From NCBI GenBank assembly GCA_035527835.1, contig DATKZS010000109.1, positions 1-64,000 of the forward strand: a DNA stretch of 64,000 nt, written 5' to 3'. The position numbers and the translations under genes were made by a program. The stretch is from DATKZS01 sp035527835 [NCBI: bacterium]. Lineage in GTDB: Bacteria > RBG-13-61-14. Under the pieces are notes generated by a model that was not told where the DNA came from, searched no databases, and was given only the letters and a program-made list of their open reading frames with translations. Of this stretch, positions 31,794 through 41,900 are shown piece after piece (positions within the stretch are counted from its first letter, which is position 1; each line of letters starts with the position of its first letter).

Positions 31794-32375
31794 ATGGCCA
31801 TTACCCAGGAAGCCGATGAACACCTGATCGGACAGGCGCGTTCGGGAGACGCGGCGGCGTTCGAGGCGCTGATCGAGCGTTACCGGAGCCGGGTTTTCCG
31901 GCTGGCGGTTCGTTTCACGCGGAACCCGGACGACGCTCAGGAGGTCTTACAAGAGGTATTTTTCACGGTTTACCAGAAGCTGGGTCAGTTCGAGGGCAAG
32001 TCCGCGTTCTCGACCTGGCTTTACCGGGTGGCGGTGAACACGGCGCTGATGCGGCTCCGGGGCCGGGACAAGGCGGAGCTGGTTTCGATCTCGGAATTCC
32101 CCGACGATTCGCTTCCCGGCGAAACGGAAGGCAAGGGGCCCGAGGACAAGATCATGACGGAACAGGCGCTGGCCCGGATCGAGCGGGCGATGATCCCGCT
32201 GCCGGCGGACTTCAAGACGGTGCTGATCCTGCGCGACATCGAGGACTTCTCGAACGAGGAGACGGCGGAGATCATGGGCCTCTCGGTTGCGGCGGTCAAG
32301 TCGAGGCTGCACCGGGCGCGCGGCTTCATGCGCAAGAAGCTCGAGGACCTATACAAGGAGACCACGCAGCCGTAA
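31794..32375 (+). CDS. ECF-type RNA polymerase sigma factor
   Basis: 193 residues with region 2 (GDAAAFEALIERYRSRVFRLAVRFTRNPDDAQEVLQEVFFTVYQ) and region 4 (IPLPADFKTVLILRDIEDFSNEETAEIMGLSVAAVKSRLHRARGFMRKKL) of the RpoE-like extracytoplasmic-function group. The linker between them is about 50 residues. Directly behind a lipoprotein gene under one strong promoter. No anti-sigma gene with a zinc-binding HxxxCxxC domain lies on either side, which is unusual for this group. It directs RNA polymerase to an unknown envelope or stress regulon. Confidence 0.9.
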   Translation: MAITQEADEHLIGQARSGDAAAFEALIERYRSRVFRLAVRFTRNPDDAQEVLQEVFFTVYQKLGQFEGKSAFSTWLYRVAVNTALMRLRGRDKAELVSISEFPDDSLPGETEGKGPEDKIMTEQALARIERAMIPLPADFKTVLILRDIEDFSNEETAEIMGLSVAAVKSRLHRARGFMRKKLEDLYKETTQP

Positions 32376-32432
32376 GGGCCGGCGGGCAGGGGCGCCGGGG
32401 GCGGATAATAAAAGCTGAAAGGGACGCTCGCG

Positions 32433-33194
32433 ATGAAGATGCTCCAAGATGAGAACGAGCTTTATTGCCTGGAACAACTGGGGATCCAGAACGCGCGGGG
32501 CGACGTGGCGCGCCGGATCCGCGAGTTGGCGCCGGCGCTTTCGGAGGATGAGCTGTTGTCGCTTTCACTGGACCGGGGCCGCTTTTTGATCGTGGACCTG
32601 GAGACGACGGGGATGAAGGCCCGGCGGGCGCAGGTGATGGAGATCGGCGCGGTGGAGGTTGACGGGTTCGCGCTGGGCCGCGAGTTCGCCACGCTGGTCA
32701 ACCCCGGAGTCCCGGTGCCTCCGTTCATCGCGTCGCTCACGGGCATCCGCACCAACATGCTGATCGAGGCGCCGGGTATCGGGGCGGTGTTGCCGCTCGT
32801 GGAGCGGATGCTGCGGGGCCGGGTGCTGGTGGCGCACAACCTTCGCTTCGACGCCTCCTTCCTGGAATCGGCCTGGGACCAGGTTTTCGGCCGCAAGATC
32901 GAGGCGCCGACCCTGTGCACGGTGCGGCTGGCGCGGCGGGTGTTCCCGGAGCTTGGCTCCCACAGCCTCGACGCGGTGGCCGCGCACCTGGGCATCCGGC
33001 CCGAGCCGGACGGGGCCAAGGCCCGGCACCGGGCGCTGGGCGACGCCCGCATGACCGCGGCGCTCCTAGTGCAGGTCTGCATGAGGCTCCGGGGCGAGGG
33101 CGTGGAGAGCGTGGCCGACCTGATCGCGTTCCAGTCGTCGCGCCGGGCCCGGAAGAGGCTCGGCAAGCCGCAGGCCCGTCCGACCCTTAGTTAG
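32433..33194 (+). CDS. DnaQ-like 3'-5' exonuclease (DEDDh)
   Basis: 253 residues. A short helical N-terminus is followed by the exonuclease fold: ExoI LIVDLETTGM (catalytic Asp and Glu), ExoII LVAHNLRFDASFL (Asp) and ExoIII HRALGDARMTAALL (His and Asp), the DEDDh set. It degrades DNA or RNA 3' ends as the proofreading subunit of polymerase III or as a free exonuclease. The N-terminal 60 residues are unlike DnaQ, so a stand-alone exonuclease is more likely. It follows the sigma factor by 57 bases and may share its transcript. Confidence 0.88.
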   Translation: MKMLQDENELYCLEQLGIQNARGDVARRIRELAPALSEDELLSLSLDRGRFLIVDLETTGMKARRAQVMEIGAVEVDGFALGREFATLVNPGVPVPPFIASLTGIRTNMLIEAPGIGAVLPLVERMLRGRVLVAHNLRFDASFLESAWDQVFGRKIEAPTLCTVRLARRVFPELGSHSLDAVAAHLGIRPEPDGAKARHRALGDARMTAALLVQVCMRLRGEGVESVADLIAFQSSRRARKRLGKPQARPTLS

Positions 33195-33216
33195 TCGCGC
33201 GCGGCCGGCCCGCGCT

Positions 33217-33244
33217 TTGTTGTTCCGGCACTCCGTGCTAATTA
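33217..33244 (+). promoter_or_regulatory. Possible promoter for the B12-binding radical SAM gene
   Basis: TTGTTG (33217-33222) and TAATTA (33239-33244) with 16-base spacing, just ahead of ATG 33257. The match is only moderate. Confidence 0.35.
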
Positions 33245-33256
33245 TCCTTAGTGGCC

Positions 33257-34816
33257 ATGACACCAAACCATCCCACCGGATTCAATCCCCATCTTAAGCG
33301 GGTGATGCTGATCTTCCCGCCGAGCACCACCTGCGCGCGCTTCGAGCCCATGGTTTCGACGCCGATGGGGATCGCGTACCTGGCGGCGACGCTCCGGGAG
33401 GCGGGCTACGAGGTGGCGTGCCTGGACGCGCTATGCGAGGCCCCGCGGCAGGAGACGCTGGTATCGGAGGACATCTTCCGGCTGGGGTTGAGCTACGACC
33501 AGATCATCGCTCGGATCCGCGAGTTCCAGCCGGAGGTGGTGGGGATCTCGTGCATTTTTTCCAACCAGTGGCCGGCGGCCAGAGAGCTGTCGCGTCGGAT
33601 CAAGGCGCAGGACCCCGACCTCGTGGTGTGCACCGGCGGGGCGCATCCGTCCTTTTTAAGCGAGCGGTGCATGAACGACGCGCCGCTGGATTTCATCGTC
33701 AAGGGCGAGGCCGAGGAAAGCTTTCCCGAGCTCTTGGGGCGGCTTCGGAAGGAGCGGCCATTTGACGACATTGACGGACTCGTCTGGCGTGACGGCGGGT
33801 CGTTGCGGCAGAACCCGAAGACGCGCTTCATCCGGGACCTCGACCGTCTGCCCTTTCCCGCCCATGACCTGTTAAACCCGGAGAGCTATTTCCGGGTGGG
33901 TCTGCCCATGGGCTACGACTTCGTGAGCCCGCGCAACCTCCCGGTCATGACCTCGCGCGGCTGTCCCTGCTCGTGCACCTTCTGCTCCAGCGCGAACTTG
34001 TGGGGCCGGCATTACCGCACGCGCTCATCCGCCAACGTGCTCGCGGAGCTGGACTGGCTCCAGGACCGGTTCCAGGTCAAGGAGATCAAGTTCCAGGACG
34101 ACAACCTGACGGTGGACCGCAAGCGGGCGCGGGAGCTGTTTAACGGCATGGCTGACCGCGGCCGGCACCTGATGTGGAACACGCCGAACGGGATCGCGGT
34201 GTGGACCCTGGACGAGGAGATGCTCGGGCTGATGAAGCGCTCCGGCTGTTTCGGGATCACCATGGCCATCGAGAGCGGCGACCAGGAGGTGCTGTCGTCG
34301 CTGATCCGGAAGCCGCTCAAGCTCGACAAGGTGAGGGAGGTGAACCGGGCCGCGCGGCGGCTGGGCATTTTCCGCGGCGCCTACTTCATCATCGGCTTCC
34401 CCGGCGAGACCCGGGAACAGATAGGAAAGACCATCAGCTTCACGCGCGAGCTCAAGCTCGACAACTGCATCATCTTCATCTTTAACCCGCTGCCCGGCTC
34501 GGAGCTGTTTAAGGAGTGCCTCGCCCGCGGCTACATCACGGAGGAAAGCTTTTTCGAGACCGGGAACCAGTACTTCTCGTCGGTGATTGATTCGGAGCAG
34601 TGGAAGGCGGAGGAGCTGGAGCGCATGATCCAGCGCGAGTACGTGCGCAATTACCTGGCGCTGTTCCGAAACCCCGTGGTGGTGGGACGGCGGTATTACA
34701 ACTACATCCGGCACCATCCGGCCGCGCTCGTTTACGCTTCCACCCGCGTCCTGCGGACGCTCAAGGAGCAGGTGCTCAAAAGGAGCGGCCGCGCCCTGCC
34801 CTCCCGCGGCGGCTAG
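33257..34816 (+). CDS. B12-binding-domain radical SAM protein
   Basis: 519 residues. The N-terminus has a cobalamin-binding Rossmann-type domain (ending with GGAHPSFLSERCM, then FIVKGEAEESFPELL), followed by the radical SAM core with CPCSCTFC (Cx3Cx2C) near residue 236 and the later TMAIESGDQEVL and GFPGETREQIGKTI segments typical of the BchE/MiaB-like B12 group. Such enzymes perform methylations or ring rearrangements, and often modify lipids or natural products. The C-terminal region is basic. No biosynthetic cluster surrounds it, so the substrate is unknown. The in-frame GTG 33251 is an alternative start. Confidence 0.88.
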   Translation: MTPNHPTGFNPHLKRVMLIFPPSTTCARFEPMVSTPMGIAYLAATLREAGYEVACLDALCEAPRQETLVSEDIFRLGLSYDQIIARIREFQPEVVGISCIFSNQWPAARELSRRIKAQDPDLVVCTGGAHPSFLSERCMNDAPLDFIVKGEAEESFPELLGRLRKERPFDDIDGLVWRDGGSLRQNPKTRFIRDLDRLPFPAHDLLNPESYFRVGLPMGYDFVSPRNLPVMTSRGCPCSCTFCSSANLWGRHYRTRSSANVLAELDWLQDRFQVKEIKFQDDNLTVDRKRARELFNGMADRGRHLMWNTPNGIAVWTLDEEMLGLMKRSGCFGITMAIESGDQEVLSSLIRKPLKLDKVREVNRAARRLGIFRGAYFIIGFPGETREQIGKTISFTRELKLDNCIIFIFNPLPGSELFKECLARGYITEESFFETGNQYFSSVIDSEQWKAEELERMIQREYVRNYLALFRNPVVVGRRYYNYIRHHPAALVYASTRVLRTLKEQVLKRSGRALPSRGG

Positions 34817-34846
34817 AGGCCGCCCCCGGACCGAAGCACGGAAGAT

Positions 34847-34924
34847 ACCGCCAAGACGCCAAGGCCGCCAAGGAGAATAAGATTTATTTTTCTTGGCGGT
34901 CTTGGCGTCATGGCTGCTTGGCGT
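34847..34924. repeat. CTTGGCGTCTTGGCGG inverted hairpin (copy 3)
   Basis: ACCGCCAAGACGCCAAGGCCGCCAAGG (from 34847) and TTCTTGGCGGTCTTGGCGTCATGGCTGCTTGGCG (to 34924) form an inverted pair between convergent genes, so it may act as a bidirectional terminator. Confidence 0.8.
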
Positions 34925-34954
34925 AATTCTTATTGTCTCGTCCTTCCAGGAAAG

Positions 34955-36160
34955 TCACTCCTTTTGGTTCTGGTACTGGCGCAGGATGCGCTTGGCGACC
35001 ACCACCTTGTGCACCTCGTCGGCGCCGTCGTAGATGCGGGCGGCGCGCTCCGAGCGGTAGAAGAAGGAGAGGATGGTGTCGTCGGACACCCCGAGCCCGC
35101 CGTGCACCTGGATGGCCTTGTCAATCACCTTGAGCATCATGTTGGCGGTGTAGAACTTGATGAGCGATATTTCCTCGCGGGCGGCGTAGGCCCCCTGGGT
35201 GTCGATCTTCCAGGCGGCGTGGAGGACCATGAGGCGCGCGGCGTGGATCTCGGCCCGGCACTCGGCGATCCAGGACTGGATGATCTGCTTGGTGGCCAGC
35301 GTCTTTCCGCCTCCCGCGTCGCGGCGCGCGGCGTAGGCGCACATGATCTCGAAGCTACGCTGCGCGATGCCGATGTAGCGCATGCAGTGGTGGATGCGGC
35401 CGGGACCCAGCCGCTCCTGGGCGATCACGAAGCCCTGGCCCTCCGGACCCAGCAGGTTGGTTTGCGGCACGCGGCAGTTCCGATACATGATCTCGCCGTG
35501 GGAGGCGTAGTCGTCGCCGGCGTGGCCCATCACCGAAATGTTGCGGACCAGCTCGAAGCCCGGCGTGTCGGTGGGCACGATGATCATGGAGGCTCGGACG
35601 TAGGGCGAGGCCGCCTCCGGGCTGGTGATGGCCATGACCACGGCAAAGGCGGCGCCGTCGGCCGAAGAGCTGTACCACTTGTGGCCGTTGATCACGTAAT
35701 CGTTGCCGTCCTTTTTCGCGGTGGTGGCCATCTCGGTGGGGTTGGAGCCGGCGAACTCGGGCTCGGTCATGGAGAAGCAGGAGCGGATCTCGCCCTTGAT
35801 CAGCGGCCACATCCATTTTTCGCGCTGTTCTTCGGTGGCGTACTTGGCCAGGATCTCGATGTTGCCGGCGTCGGGGGCCTGGCTCCCGAAAGTGTACGGG
35901 CCGATCGGCGAGCGCCCGATCTCCTCGCAACACTGCGCGTAGCCCATGAAGCCGATGCCCACGCCGCCCAAGTCCCTGGGAAGCTGCGGCGCCCACAGCT
36001 CCATCTGCTTCACCTTTCGCCGGGCCTCGGCCAGCCGGGGCTTCATCTCCTTGAAGCTCTTGCCCAGGAAATGCGGCTCCAGAGGATAGACCTCCTTGTC
36101 CATGAACTCCCGGATCATCTCCAGGATCGTCTGCGTCTTTGAATCAATCCCGAACTCCAT
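34955..36160 (-). CDS. Acyl-CoA dehydrogenase (ACAD10/11-like)
   Basis: 401 residues with the three-domain acyl-CoA dehydrogenase pattern: helical N-terminus, middle segment with CFSMTEPEFAGSNPTEM and FAD-binding threonines, and C-terminal helix bundle with HGGLGVSDD and RIYDGADEVHKVV. The latter aspartate stands where many short-chain dehydrogenases have a catalytic glutamate, as in the ACAD10/11-type branch. It oxidises an acyl-CoA and passes electrons to ETF, whose genes are 1 kb to the right (37141-38932). AAGGAGGAG precedes ATG 36160. Cytoplasmic homotetramer by family. Confidence 0.9.
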   Translation of the reverse strand: MEFGIDSKTQTILEMIREFMDKEVYPLEPHFLGKSFKEMKPRLAEARRKVKQMELWAPQLPRDLGGVGIGFMGYAQCCEEIGRSPIGPYTFGSQAPDAGNIEILAKYATEEQREKWMWPLIKGEIRSCFSMTEPEFAGSNPTEMATTAKKDGNDYVINGHKWYSSSADGAAFAVVMAITSPEAASPYVRASMIIVPTDTPGFELVRNISVMGHAGDDYASHGEIMYRNCRVPQTNLLGPEGQGFVIAQERLGPGRIHHCMRYIGIAQRSFEIMCAYAARRDAGGGKTLATKQIIQSWIAECRAEIHAARLMVLHAAWKIDTQGAYAAREEISLIKFYTANMMLKVIDKAIQVHGGLGVSDDTILSFFYRSERAARIYDGADEVHKVVVAKRILRQYQNQKE

Positions 36161-36250
36161 GTCACTCCTCCTTACTATTGCGCGGCCCTATTTTTTTCCC
36201 GCTCAATACCTATTACAATTTTCCCGCCTTGCTTCTTGAATTTCAATAAA

Positions 36251-36285
36251 CTCTTCTCTGCGTCCTCTGCGCCTCCGCAGTTAAA
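36251..36285. repeat. CTCTGCGTCCTCTGCGCCTCCGCAG repeat
   Basis: A half-element of the same family as 21370-21396, in the opposite orientation. It lies between the acyl-CoA dehydrogenase and the histidine phosphatase. Confidence 0.6.
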
Positions 36286-36288
36286 GAA

Positions 36289-37014
36289 TCACCTGTAACT
36301 AATCAGTGAAGGATCATTGAGATGCGGCGTTCCGTTGAAGCCGGCCAGCGAGAACTTATCGCCGCTGTAGCGGAACTCGGTGATGGAGCTGTTGCTGATG
36401 GACCAGCCCAAGTCGAGCGCGATCTTGTCGGGGCTCTGGAGGGCGCGCTGCACGGCGGCGGAGATGGGCCCGCCGGAGGTGAAGACGGCCACGGTCTTTC
36501 CCGAGTCGTGCCGGGCCATGACCGATGAGAGTCCGCGGTTCACGCGCGCGGTGAAGTCGCGCCACGACTCCAGGCCCTGGACGTTGAGCTCGCCCTTCAC
36601 CCATAAATCCATGATCCGCGCGAACATGCGCTGGAAGTCCTCCTTGTTGCCCCTGAGGTCGGGCTTGCCGTCGGGCGAGAGTTTTTTAGCGAGCTCCAGG
36701 ATGTCGGGGTGCTTGGCGATGAGGTCGGGGATGGAGCCGGTCAGGATGGCCGCGGTGTCGTACTCGTTCCACTCGGCCATCTCTTGGAGCTCGGGAAAGG
36801 GCAGGCCGGCGTCTTCATAGGCCGTACGCACGAAGGATGCGCTGGCCTTCTGGCGCTCGAGGGCGCCGGCGATGGCCGCGTCAATCTTGACCCGCCATTT
36901 GGCCCAGTACTCGCCCAACGCGCGGCTCTGGCGCTGGCCGAGCTCGGAGAGCCGGTCGTAATCAGCCTGGCCGAAGGAGGCCTGGCCGTGCCTTACCAGA
37001 TAGAGCGTGCTCAT
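36289..37014 (-). CDS. Histidine phosphatase superfamily protein
   Basis: About 241 residues from ATG 37014 (AGGA upstream). The catalytic RHG motif is in LYLVRHGQASFG, with a second arginine in GQRQSRALG, an acidic segment (ELQEMAEWNEYD) and a C-terminal FTSGGPISA in place of the usual T-H-G late motif. The second catalytic histidine expected there (VxHG/VTHG) is therefore not obvious, so substrate and activity are uncertain. The family includes phosphoglycerate mutases and small-molecule phosphatases; with the fatty-acid gene neighbours it may dephosphorylate a small metabolite. Confidence 0.8.
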   Translation of the reverse strand: MSTLYLVRHGQASFGQADYDRLSELGQRQSRALGEYWAKWRVKIDAAIAGALERQKASASFVRTAYEDAGLPFPELQEMAEWNEYDTAAILTGSIPDLIAKHPDILELAKKLSPDGKPDLRGNKEDFQRMFARIMDLWVKGELNVQGLESWRDFTARVNRGLSSVMARHDSGKTVAVFTSGGPISAAVQRALQSPDKIALDLGWSISNSSITEFRYSGDKFSLAGFNGTPHLNDPSLISYR

Positions 37015-37042
37015 TTCGTGTTTCCTGGAGAAGCGGCCATGA

Positions 37043-37070
37043 TTGTATCCGCACCGGCCCATAATATACT
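37043..37070 (+). promoter_or_regulatory. Promoter of the etf operon
   Basis: TTGTAT (37043-37048) and TATACT (37065-37070) with 16-base spacing; the leader to ATG 37141 is about 64 bases. Confidence 0.5.
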
Positions 37071-37140
37071 ATGGAAATGACGCGGCCATCGCGACCAGAG
37101 CGCCGGCGCCGCATCAAGGCCCGCGAATAAAAAGGTTATC

Positions 37141-37917
37141 ATGAAAATCCTGGTTTGCGTAAAATCCGTTCCGTCTCCGGAGTCGCGCTTCCGGATCAAC
37201 GCGTCCGGCACCGGCTACGACGAGTCGGGGCTCACGTTCCACGTGAACGAGTACGACCTTTACGCGATGGAGGAAGCGGCGCGGATCAAGGAGCGGTTCG
37301 GCGACGTTTCGATCACCGTGGTCTCGGTGGGTCCGCCGCGCGTCGTGGAGCAGGTCCGGAAGGCCATGGGCCTGGGCGCGGAGGAAGGGGCGGTGATTGA
37401 CGACTCGGAGGCCCCGGCCGGCGACGCGCTGGCGGCGGCGGCGCTGCTCGCGAATTGGGCGCGCGCGGAAAGATATGACCTGGTGCTGTGCGGGGTGATG
37501 TCGGAGAACATGCAGCGCGGCGCGACCGGGCCGATGCTGGCCGAGCTCCTTCATCTTCCCTGCGCCACCACGGTCATCGCCGAGCGGATCGAGGACGGCC
37601 GCAAGAGCATTCTGTGCGAGCGCGAGCTGGAGGGAGGAGTGCGCGAGCGAGTGCGGCTCCCGCTCCCGGCGCTCATCACGGTGCAGTCCGGGATCAACGC
37701 GCCGCGCTACGCGTCGCTCAGCAACGTGCTCCGGGCCAAGGGCCGCGAGGTACCGGTGATCAAGGCGGCGGAGCTCGGCGGGGCCGCGCGCCGGAGCGAG
37801 GCGGTAAGGCGGGCCTACCTGCACAAGCGGTCCGGCGCGTGCGAGATATTGACGGGAGACCTGGACACGATGGCGGAAAAATTAGCGGAGCGTATCAGGG
37901 CGCGGGTGCCGCGTTAA
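37141..37917 (+). CDS. etfB: Electron transfer flavoprotein beta subunit
   Basis: 258 residues. The opening MKILVCVKSVPSPESRF and the N-terminal Rossmann-type fold are typical; the AMP-binding region includes LCGVMSENMQRGATGPMLAE. The hallmark VQSGINAPRYASLSNVLRAKG (residues about 181-201) is the recognition-loop region that contacts acyl-CoA dehydrogenases. It carries electrons from the acyl-CoA dehydrogenase (34955-36160) to the respiratory chain with EtfA, which follows after 28 bases. Cytoplasmic. Confidence 0.92.
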   Translation: MKILVCVKSVPSPESRFRINASGTGYDESGLTFHVNEYDLYAMEEAARIKERFGDVSITVVSVGPPRVVEQVRKAMGLGAEEGAVIDDSEAPAGDALAAAALLANWARAERYDLVLCGVMSENMQRGATGPMLAELLHLPCATTVIAERIEDGRKSILCERELEGGVRERVRLPLPALITVQSGINAPRYASLSNVLRAKGREVPVIKAAELGGAARRSEAVRRAYLHKRSGACEILTGDLDTMAEKLAERIRARVPR

Positions 37918-37945
37918 TATGCCCGTGGCGCGAGGTGGTTAAAGG

Positions 37946-38932
37946 TTGGGAAAAGAAATACTGGTGGTGGCGGAGCACGGGGGCGGCGCGCTCCGGCCGG
38001 AGTCGCTGGAGGCCGCGGCCTGCGGGCGCGAGCTCGCGGAGCTCACGGGCGGGAGCGTCACCGGGGTGGTGCTGTCGGCCCCGGGCCTGCCGCCGGCCGG
38101 GGAGTTCGCGGCGCGGGCCGGCATTGAAGTCGTGGCGCTTACGCATCCGGAGCTCGATCTCTACAACGCCGAGGCTTACCTGTCCGCGCTCGCCGCGCTG
38201 ATGAATGAACGCCGGCCGGCGTACGTGCTGATCCCGCACACGGCCACGGGGTGGGACTACGCGGCGCGGCTGGCGGTAAGGACGGGCGCGTCGTACCTGG
38301 CCGCGGTCACCGCGATCATGGCCGGCGATCCTCCCGCGTTCACGCGCTCGATCTGCCACGGGAAGATCGCGATGGAGGTCATGCCGGCGGAAGGGACGGC
38401 GGTGGTGACGGTGATGCCGGGGGCGTTTGCGAATTCGATGGTCGCGACTAAAGTCGCTCCCACGGATGAGGAGATTGGCGGGGTGGAGAGGCTGGAGGCG
38501 GCGGTGGACCTGCGGGGCACGCGCGCGCGGGGATACGTTGAGGCGAAGCGGCGGGCGCTGGACCTGGGCCAGGCGGAGGTGATCGTGGCGGCGGGCCGGG
38601 GCGTGGAAAAGCCGGAAAACCTGGGGCTGATCCGCGAGCTGGCGGCGTGCTTCGAGCGGGGCGCGGTGGGAGCGTCGCGGCCGCTGGTGGACATGGGCTG
38701 GCTGCCGCTGGACCATCAGGTGGGCCAGACCGGGCAGACGGTGGCGCCACGGCTCTACTTGGCCTGCGGCATCTCCGGGGCCATCCAGCACACCGCGGGC
38801 ATGAAGAACTCCGAGCTGATCGTGGCCATCAACCTTGACCCCGGCGCCATGATTTTTGACGTGGCCCGCCTGGGAGTCGTCGCGGACCTTGTCGAGTTCA
38901 TTCCGGCTTTGATCGGCAAGCTGCGGCGATAA
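37946..38932 (+). CDS. etfA: Electron transfer flavoprotein alpha subunit
   Basis: 328 residues from TTG 37946 (GAGGTGG at 37932-37938 as ribosome site). The C-terminal FAD-binding domain shows GASRPLVDMGWLPLDHQVGQTGQTVAPRLYLACGISGAIQHTAGM and INLDPGAMIFDVA, the diagnostic ETF-alpha blocks. With EtfB it forms the FAD-containing electron carrier for acyl-CoA dehydrogenases. The two are translated as an operon. No ETF-quinone oxidoreductase gene is in the window. Confidence 0.93.
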   Translation: MGKEILVVAEHGGGALRPESLEAAACGRELAELTGGSVTGVVLSAPGLPPAGEFAARAGIEVVALTHPELDLYNAEAYLSALAALMNERRPAYVLIPHTATGWDYAARLAVRTGASYLAAVTAIMAGDPPAFTRSICHGKIAMEVMPAEGTAVVTVMPGAFANSMVATKVAPTDEEIGGVERLEAAVDLRGTRARGYVEAKRRALDLGQAEVIVAAGRGVEKPENLGLIRELAACFERGAVGASRPLVDMGWLPLDHQVGQTGQTVAPRLYLACGISGAIQHTAGMKNSELIVAINLDPGAMIFDVARLGVVADLVEFIPALIGKLRR

Positions 38933-38982
38933 AGCGCGAGCCGCCGCGCCCGAAGTTCGGCGGCACTGAGAAAGGACGCAAG

Positions 38983-41900
38983 ATGATCACGGCAACCGCG
39001 AAAAAGAAGATGGGGATCATGCTGGCTCTGTTAATGGTCGTTCTGCCCGGCAGCGGCGGCGCGGCGGAGGTCAACAATTTCATCGGGACGGGCGGCTCGG
39101 GCTTCGGCGTGGGCAGCACCTTTCCGGGCCCGTGTCTGCCCTTCGGCATGGCGCGTCCGGGCCCGGACACGGCACGGCTGGGCGTTTCCTTAAGCTTTTA
39201 CCATTGCGGGGGCTATTATTATTCCGACGGCCAGGTGCGCGGCTTCAGCCAGTTCCGCCTCTCCGGCATCGGCGCGGTGGACTACGGCAACGTGCTGGTC
39301 ATGCCGACGCTCAACCGGTCCGGGCATTATGACGATGAGTCCAGCTACCGCCAGAGGTTCGAGCATAAGAGCGAGCAGGCCGACCCCGGCTATTACGCCG
39401 TGACCCTGGAGAGCTCCGGCATCCGCGCTGAGCTTACCGCGACCGAGCACTGCGGGCTCCACCGCTTCACTTTTCCGACGGCCGGCCGCGGGCGGATCAT
39501 TATCAACGCGGCGCACGCCAACGCCAAGGACGGCGTGTGCGCGGCGGAGGTGGAGGTCGCGCCGGTCTCGCGCGAGGTCACGGGCCGCGCGGTGAGCTGC
39601 GGGAGCTTGAGCGGCCGTAACGGGGGCGTCGAGATATTCTTCGCGGCGCGGCTTAGCCGGCCTATCCTCACGAGCGGCTTTTCGCAAGACGGCGCGGTGG
39701 CGTGGGTGGAGGTCGAGACCGGACCGGACGACCCGGCGCTGGTGGCGGTCGGCCTCTCCTTTATCAGCGTGGAGCAGGCGCGGAGGCACCTGGACGGGGA
39801 GGTCAAGGGCAAGAGCTTTGACCTGGTTCGCGCCGACGCGGAGCTTAAGTGGGCGCGGGCGCTCAAGCTCATCGAGATCAGCGGCGGCACGCCGGACCAG
39901 CGCGCGATTTTTTACACGGCGCTGTATCACAGTGAGATCATGCCCACGGACTTCACCGAGTCCGGCGGGCTCTACCGCGGCTTTGACGAGAAGGTCCACG
40001 AGGCGCGGGGCTTCACCTACTACACGGACTTTTCGTTGTGGGACACGTTCCGGACGCTGCACCCTCTGCTCACCCTGCTCCTGCCGGAGCGCTCCGGCGA
40101 CATGATGCAATCGCTCACGCTGATGGCCGAGCAGGGCGGGTATCTGCCGCGCTGGCCCACCGGATACCGCTACACCTCGTGCATGATCGGCCAAAACGCG
40201 GACAACGTGATCGCCGACGCGTACGTGAAGGGCGTGCGCAACTTCGACGCGGCCGCGGCCTATGCCGCCATGCGCCAGGCGGCCACGGAGCCCATGCCGC
40301 CCGGCCGGGGCTACCCGGAGCTTGACGGACTCGCCGAGTACATGAGCCAGGGCTACGTGCCGGCGGACCGCTACGGCGGCGCCGCGTCCTGGACCATCGA
40401 GCTTTCCTATAACGACTTCGCCATCGCGCAAATGGCGCGGGCGCTGGGCCATGATGAGGACCATGATACGTTCATGGCGCGCTCCGGGAACTGGCGCAAC
40501 ATCTGGGACGCGAAGAGCGGGTATCTGCGCGGGCGCAAGGCCGACGGCGCTTTTAAATGGCCGTTCGCGGCGTGGGCGTGGACAAGCTATTACGTGGAGG
40601 GCGACGCGCGGCAGTGGGTATGGGCGCCGCTGCACGACGCGCACGGGCTGATCGAGCTGATGGGCGGGCCGGAAAAATTCGCACAGCGGCTGAACGGGTT
40701 TTTCGAAAAGAGCGCGGAGCGGCCGGACACGTTCTTGTGGGACACCTATTACTGGCACGGCAACGAGCCGGACATCCACGCGGCGTATCTTTTCGATTAC
40801 GCGGGCCGGCCGGACCTCACCCAGAAATGGGCGCGCTGGGTCATGGCCGCGAAGTACAAGAACGCGCCCGGCGGACTGGACGGCAACGACGACTGCGGCA
40901 CGCTCTCGGCGTGGTACGTCTTCAGCGCGCTGGGCTTCTACCCGGTGGCCGCGACCGACACGTACCTCGTGGGCTCGCCGCTCTTTCCGCGCGCCGTGCT
41001 CCACTTGCCCGGCGGAGACCTCACGGTGCGCGCCGTCAACGACCCCGCCAAAAACATCTACGTGCGCCGCGTCTCCATCAACGGCCGGCCGCTCGAGCGT
41101 CCGTGGTTCAGGCATGACGACATCGCGCACGGCGGCGAGATCGTGTTCGAGATGTCCGCCGAGCCCGGAGCGTGGAACGCTCCGGCCGCAGCTCCCGTGG
41201 CGGCGCCGCCTACGGCGGCGGGCGACGCCGCGTTCATTGACTGGGCGCATCTTAAGAATCCGGTGCTCTCGCTCGAAGACCGCGCGGTCAAGGACCAGGT
41301 CGTGGTGTACGACAACGGCTGGTTTTACATCTTCGCTTCCAACCGCTTCGAAAATAACGATGACGATACCTTTCTCGAGGGGATCCGTTTTTATCGGACG
41401 CGCGACTTCAAGACCTACGAGCCTTTCTTCGATCCCGACCTCATCACCTATTACCAGGGCCGGCCTGGGTTCCCGGAGTCGCCGGACGTGGTGAACGTGA
41501 ACGGCGTCTGGCACATGGTGTTCCAGTCGCGCCTCACCGATCATGAGCATTACCGCCTCTTCCATTCGGTCTCGCACGACCTCATGGACTGGTCGCCCGC
41601 GGTCGAGATCGCGCCCGGGAACAAGCCGAAAGAAAGACAGATTGACGGCGCGCTGGCCTACGAGGGCGGCCATTTCATCCTGGGCTACAAGGGCCGGCAG
41701 AAGTTTTACGTGACCCGCTCCCTGGGCCCGGAGCTTGACGGCGCATGGGAAGCGGCCCGGCGGGCGAGCGCGGGCGGGAAATGGGCGGAGAATTTTCAGT
41801 TCATCCGGATTGACGGTGCCTGGCGCATGATCGCCACCGCCATCAACCCCAAGGTCCTCAAGCGCTGCGGCTACACCTGCGGCCACGAGGCCTACATCTA

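Noticed and set aside
36289-37014. Second phosphoglycerate mutase (gpmA-type) from the RHG motif
   Set aside because: The late histidine motif of that enzyme is not visible and the chain is divergent, so only the superfamily is claimed.
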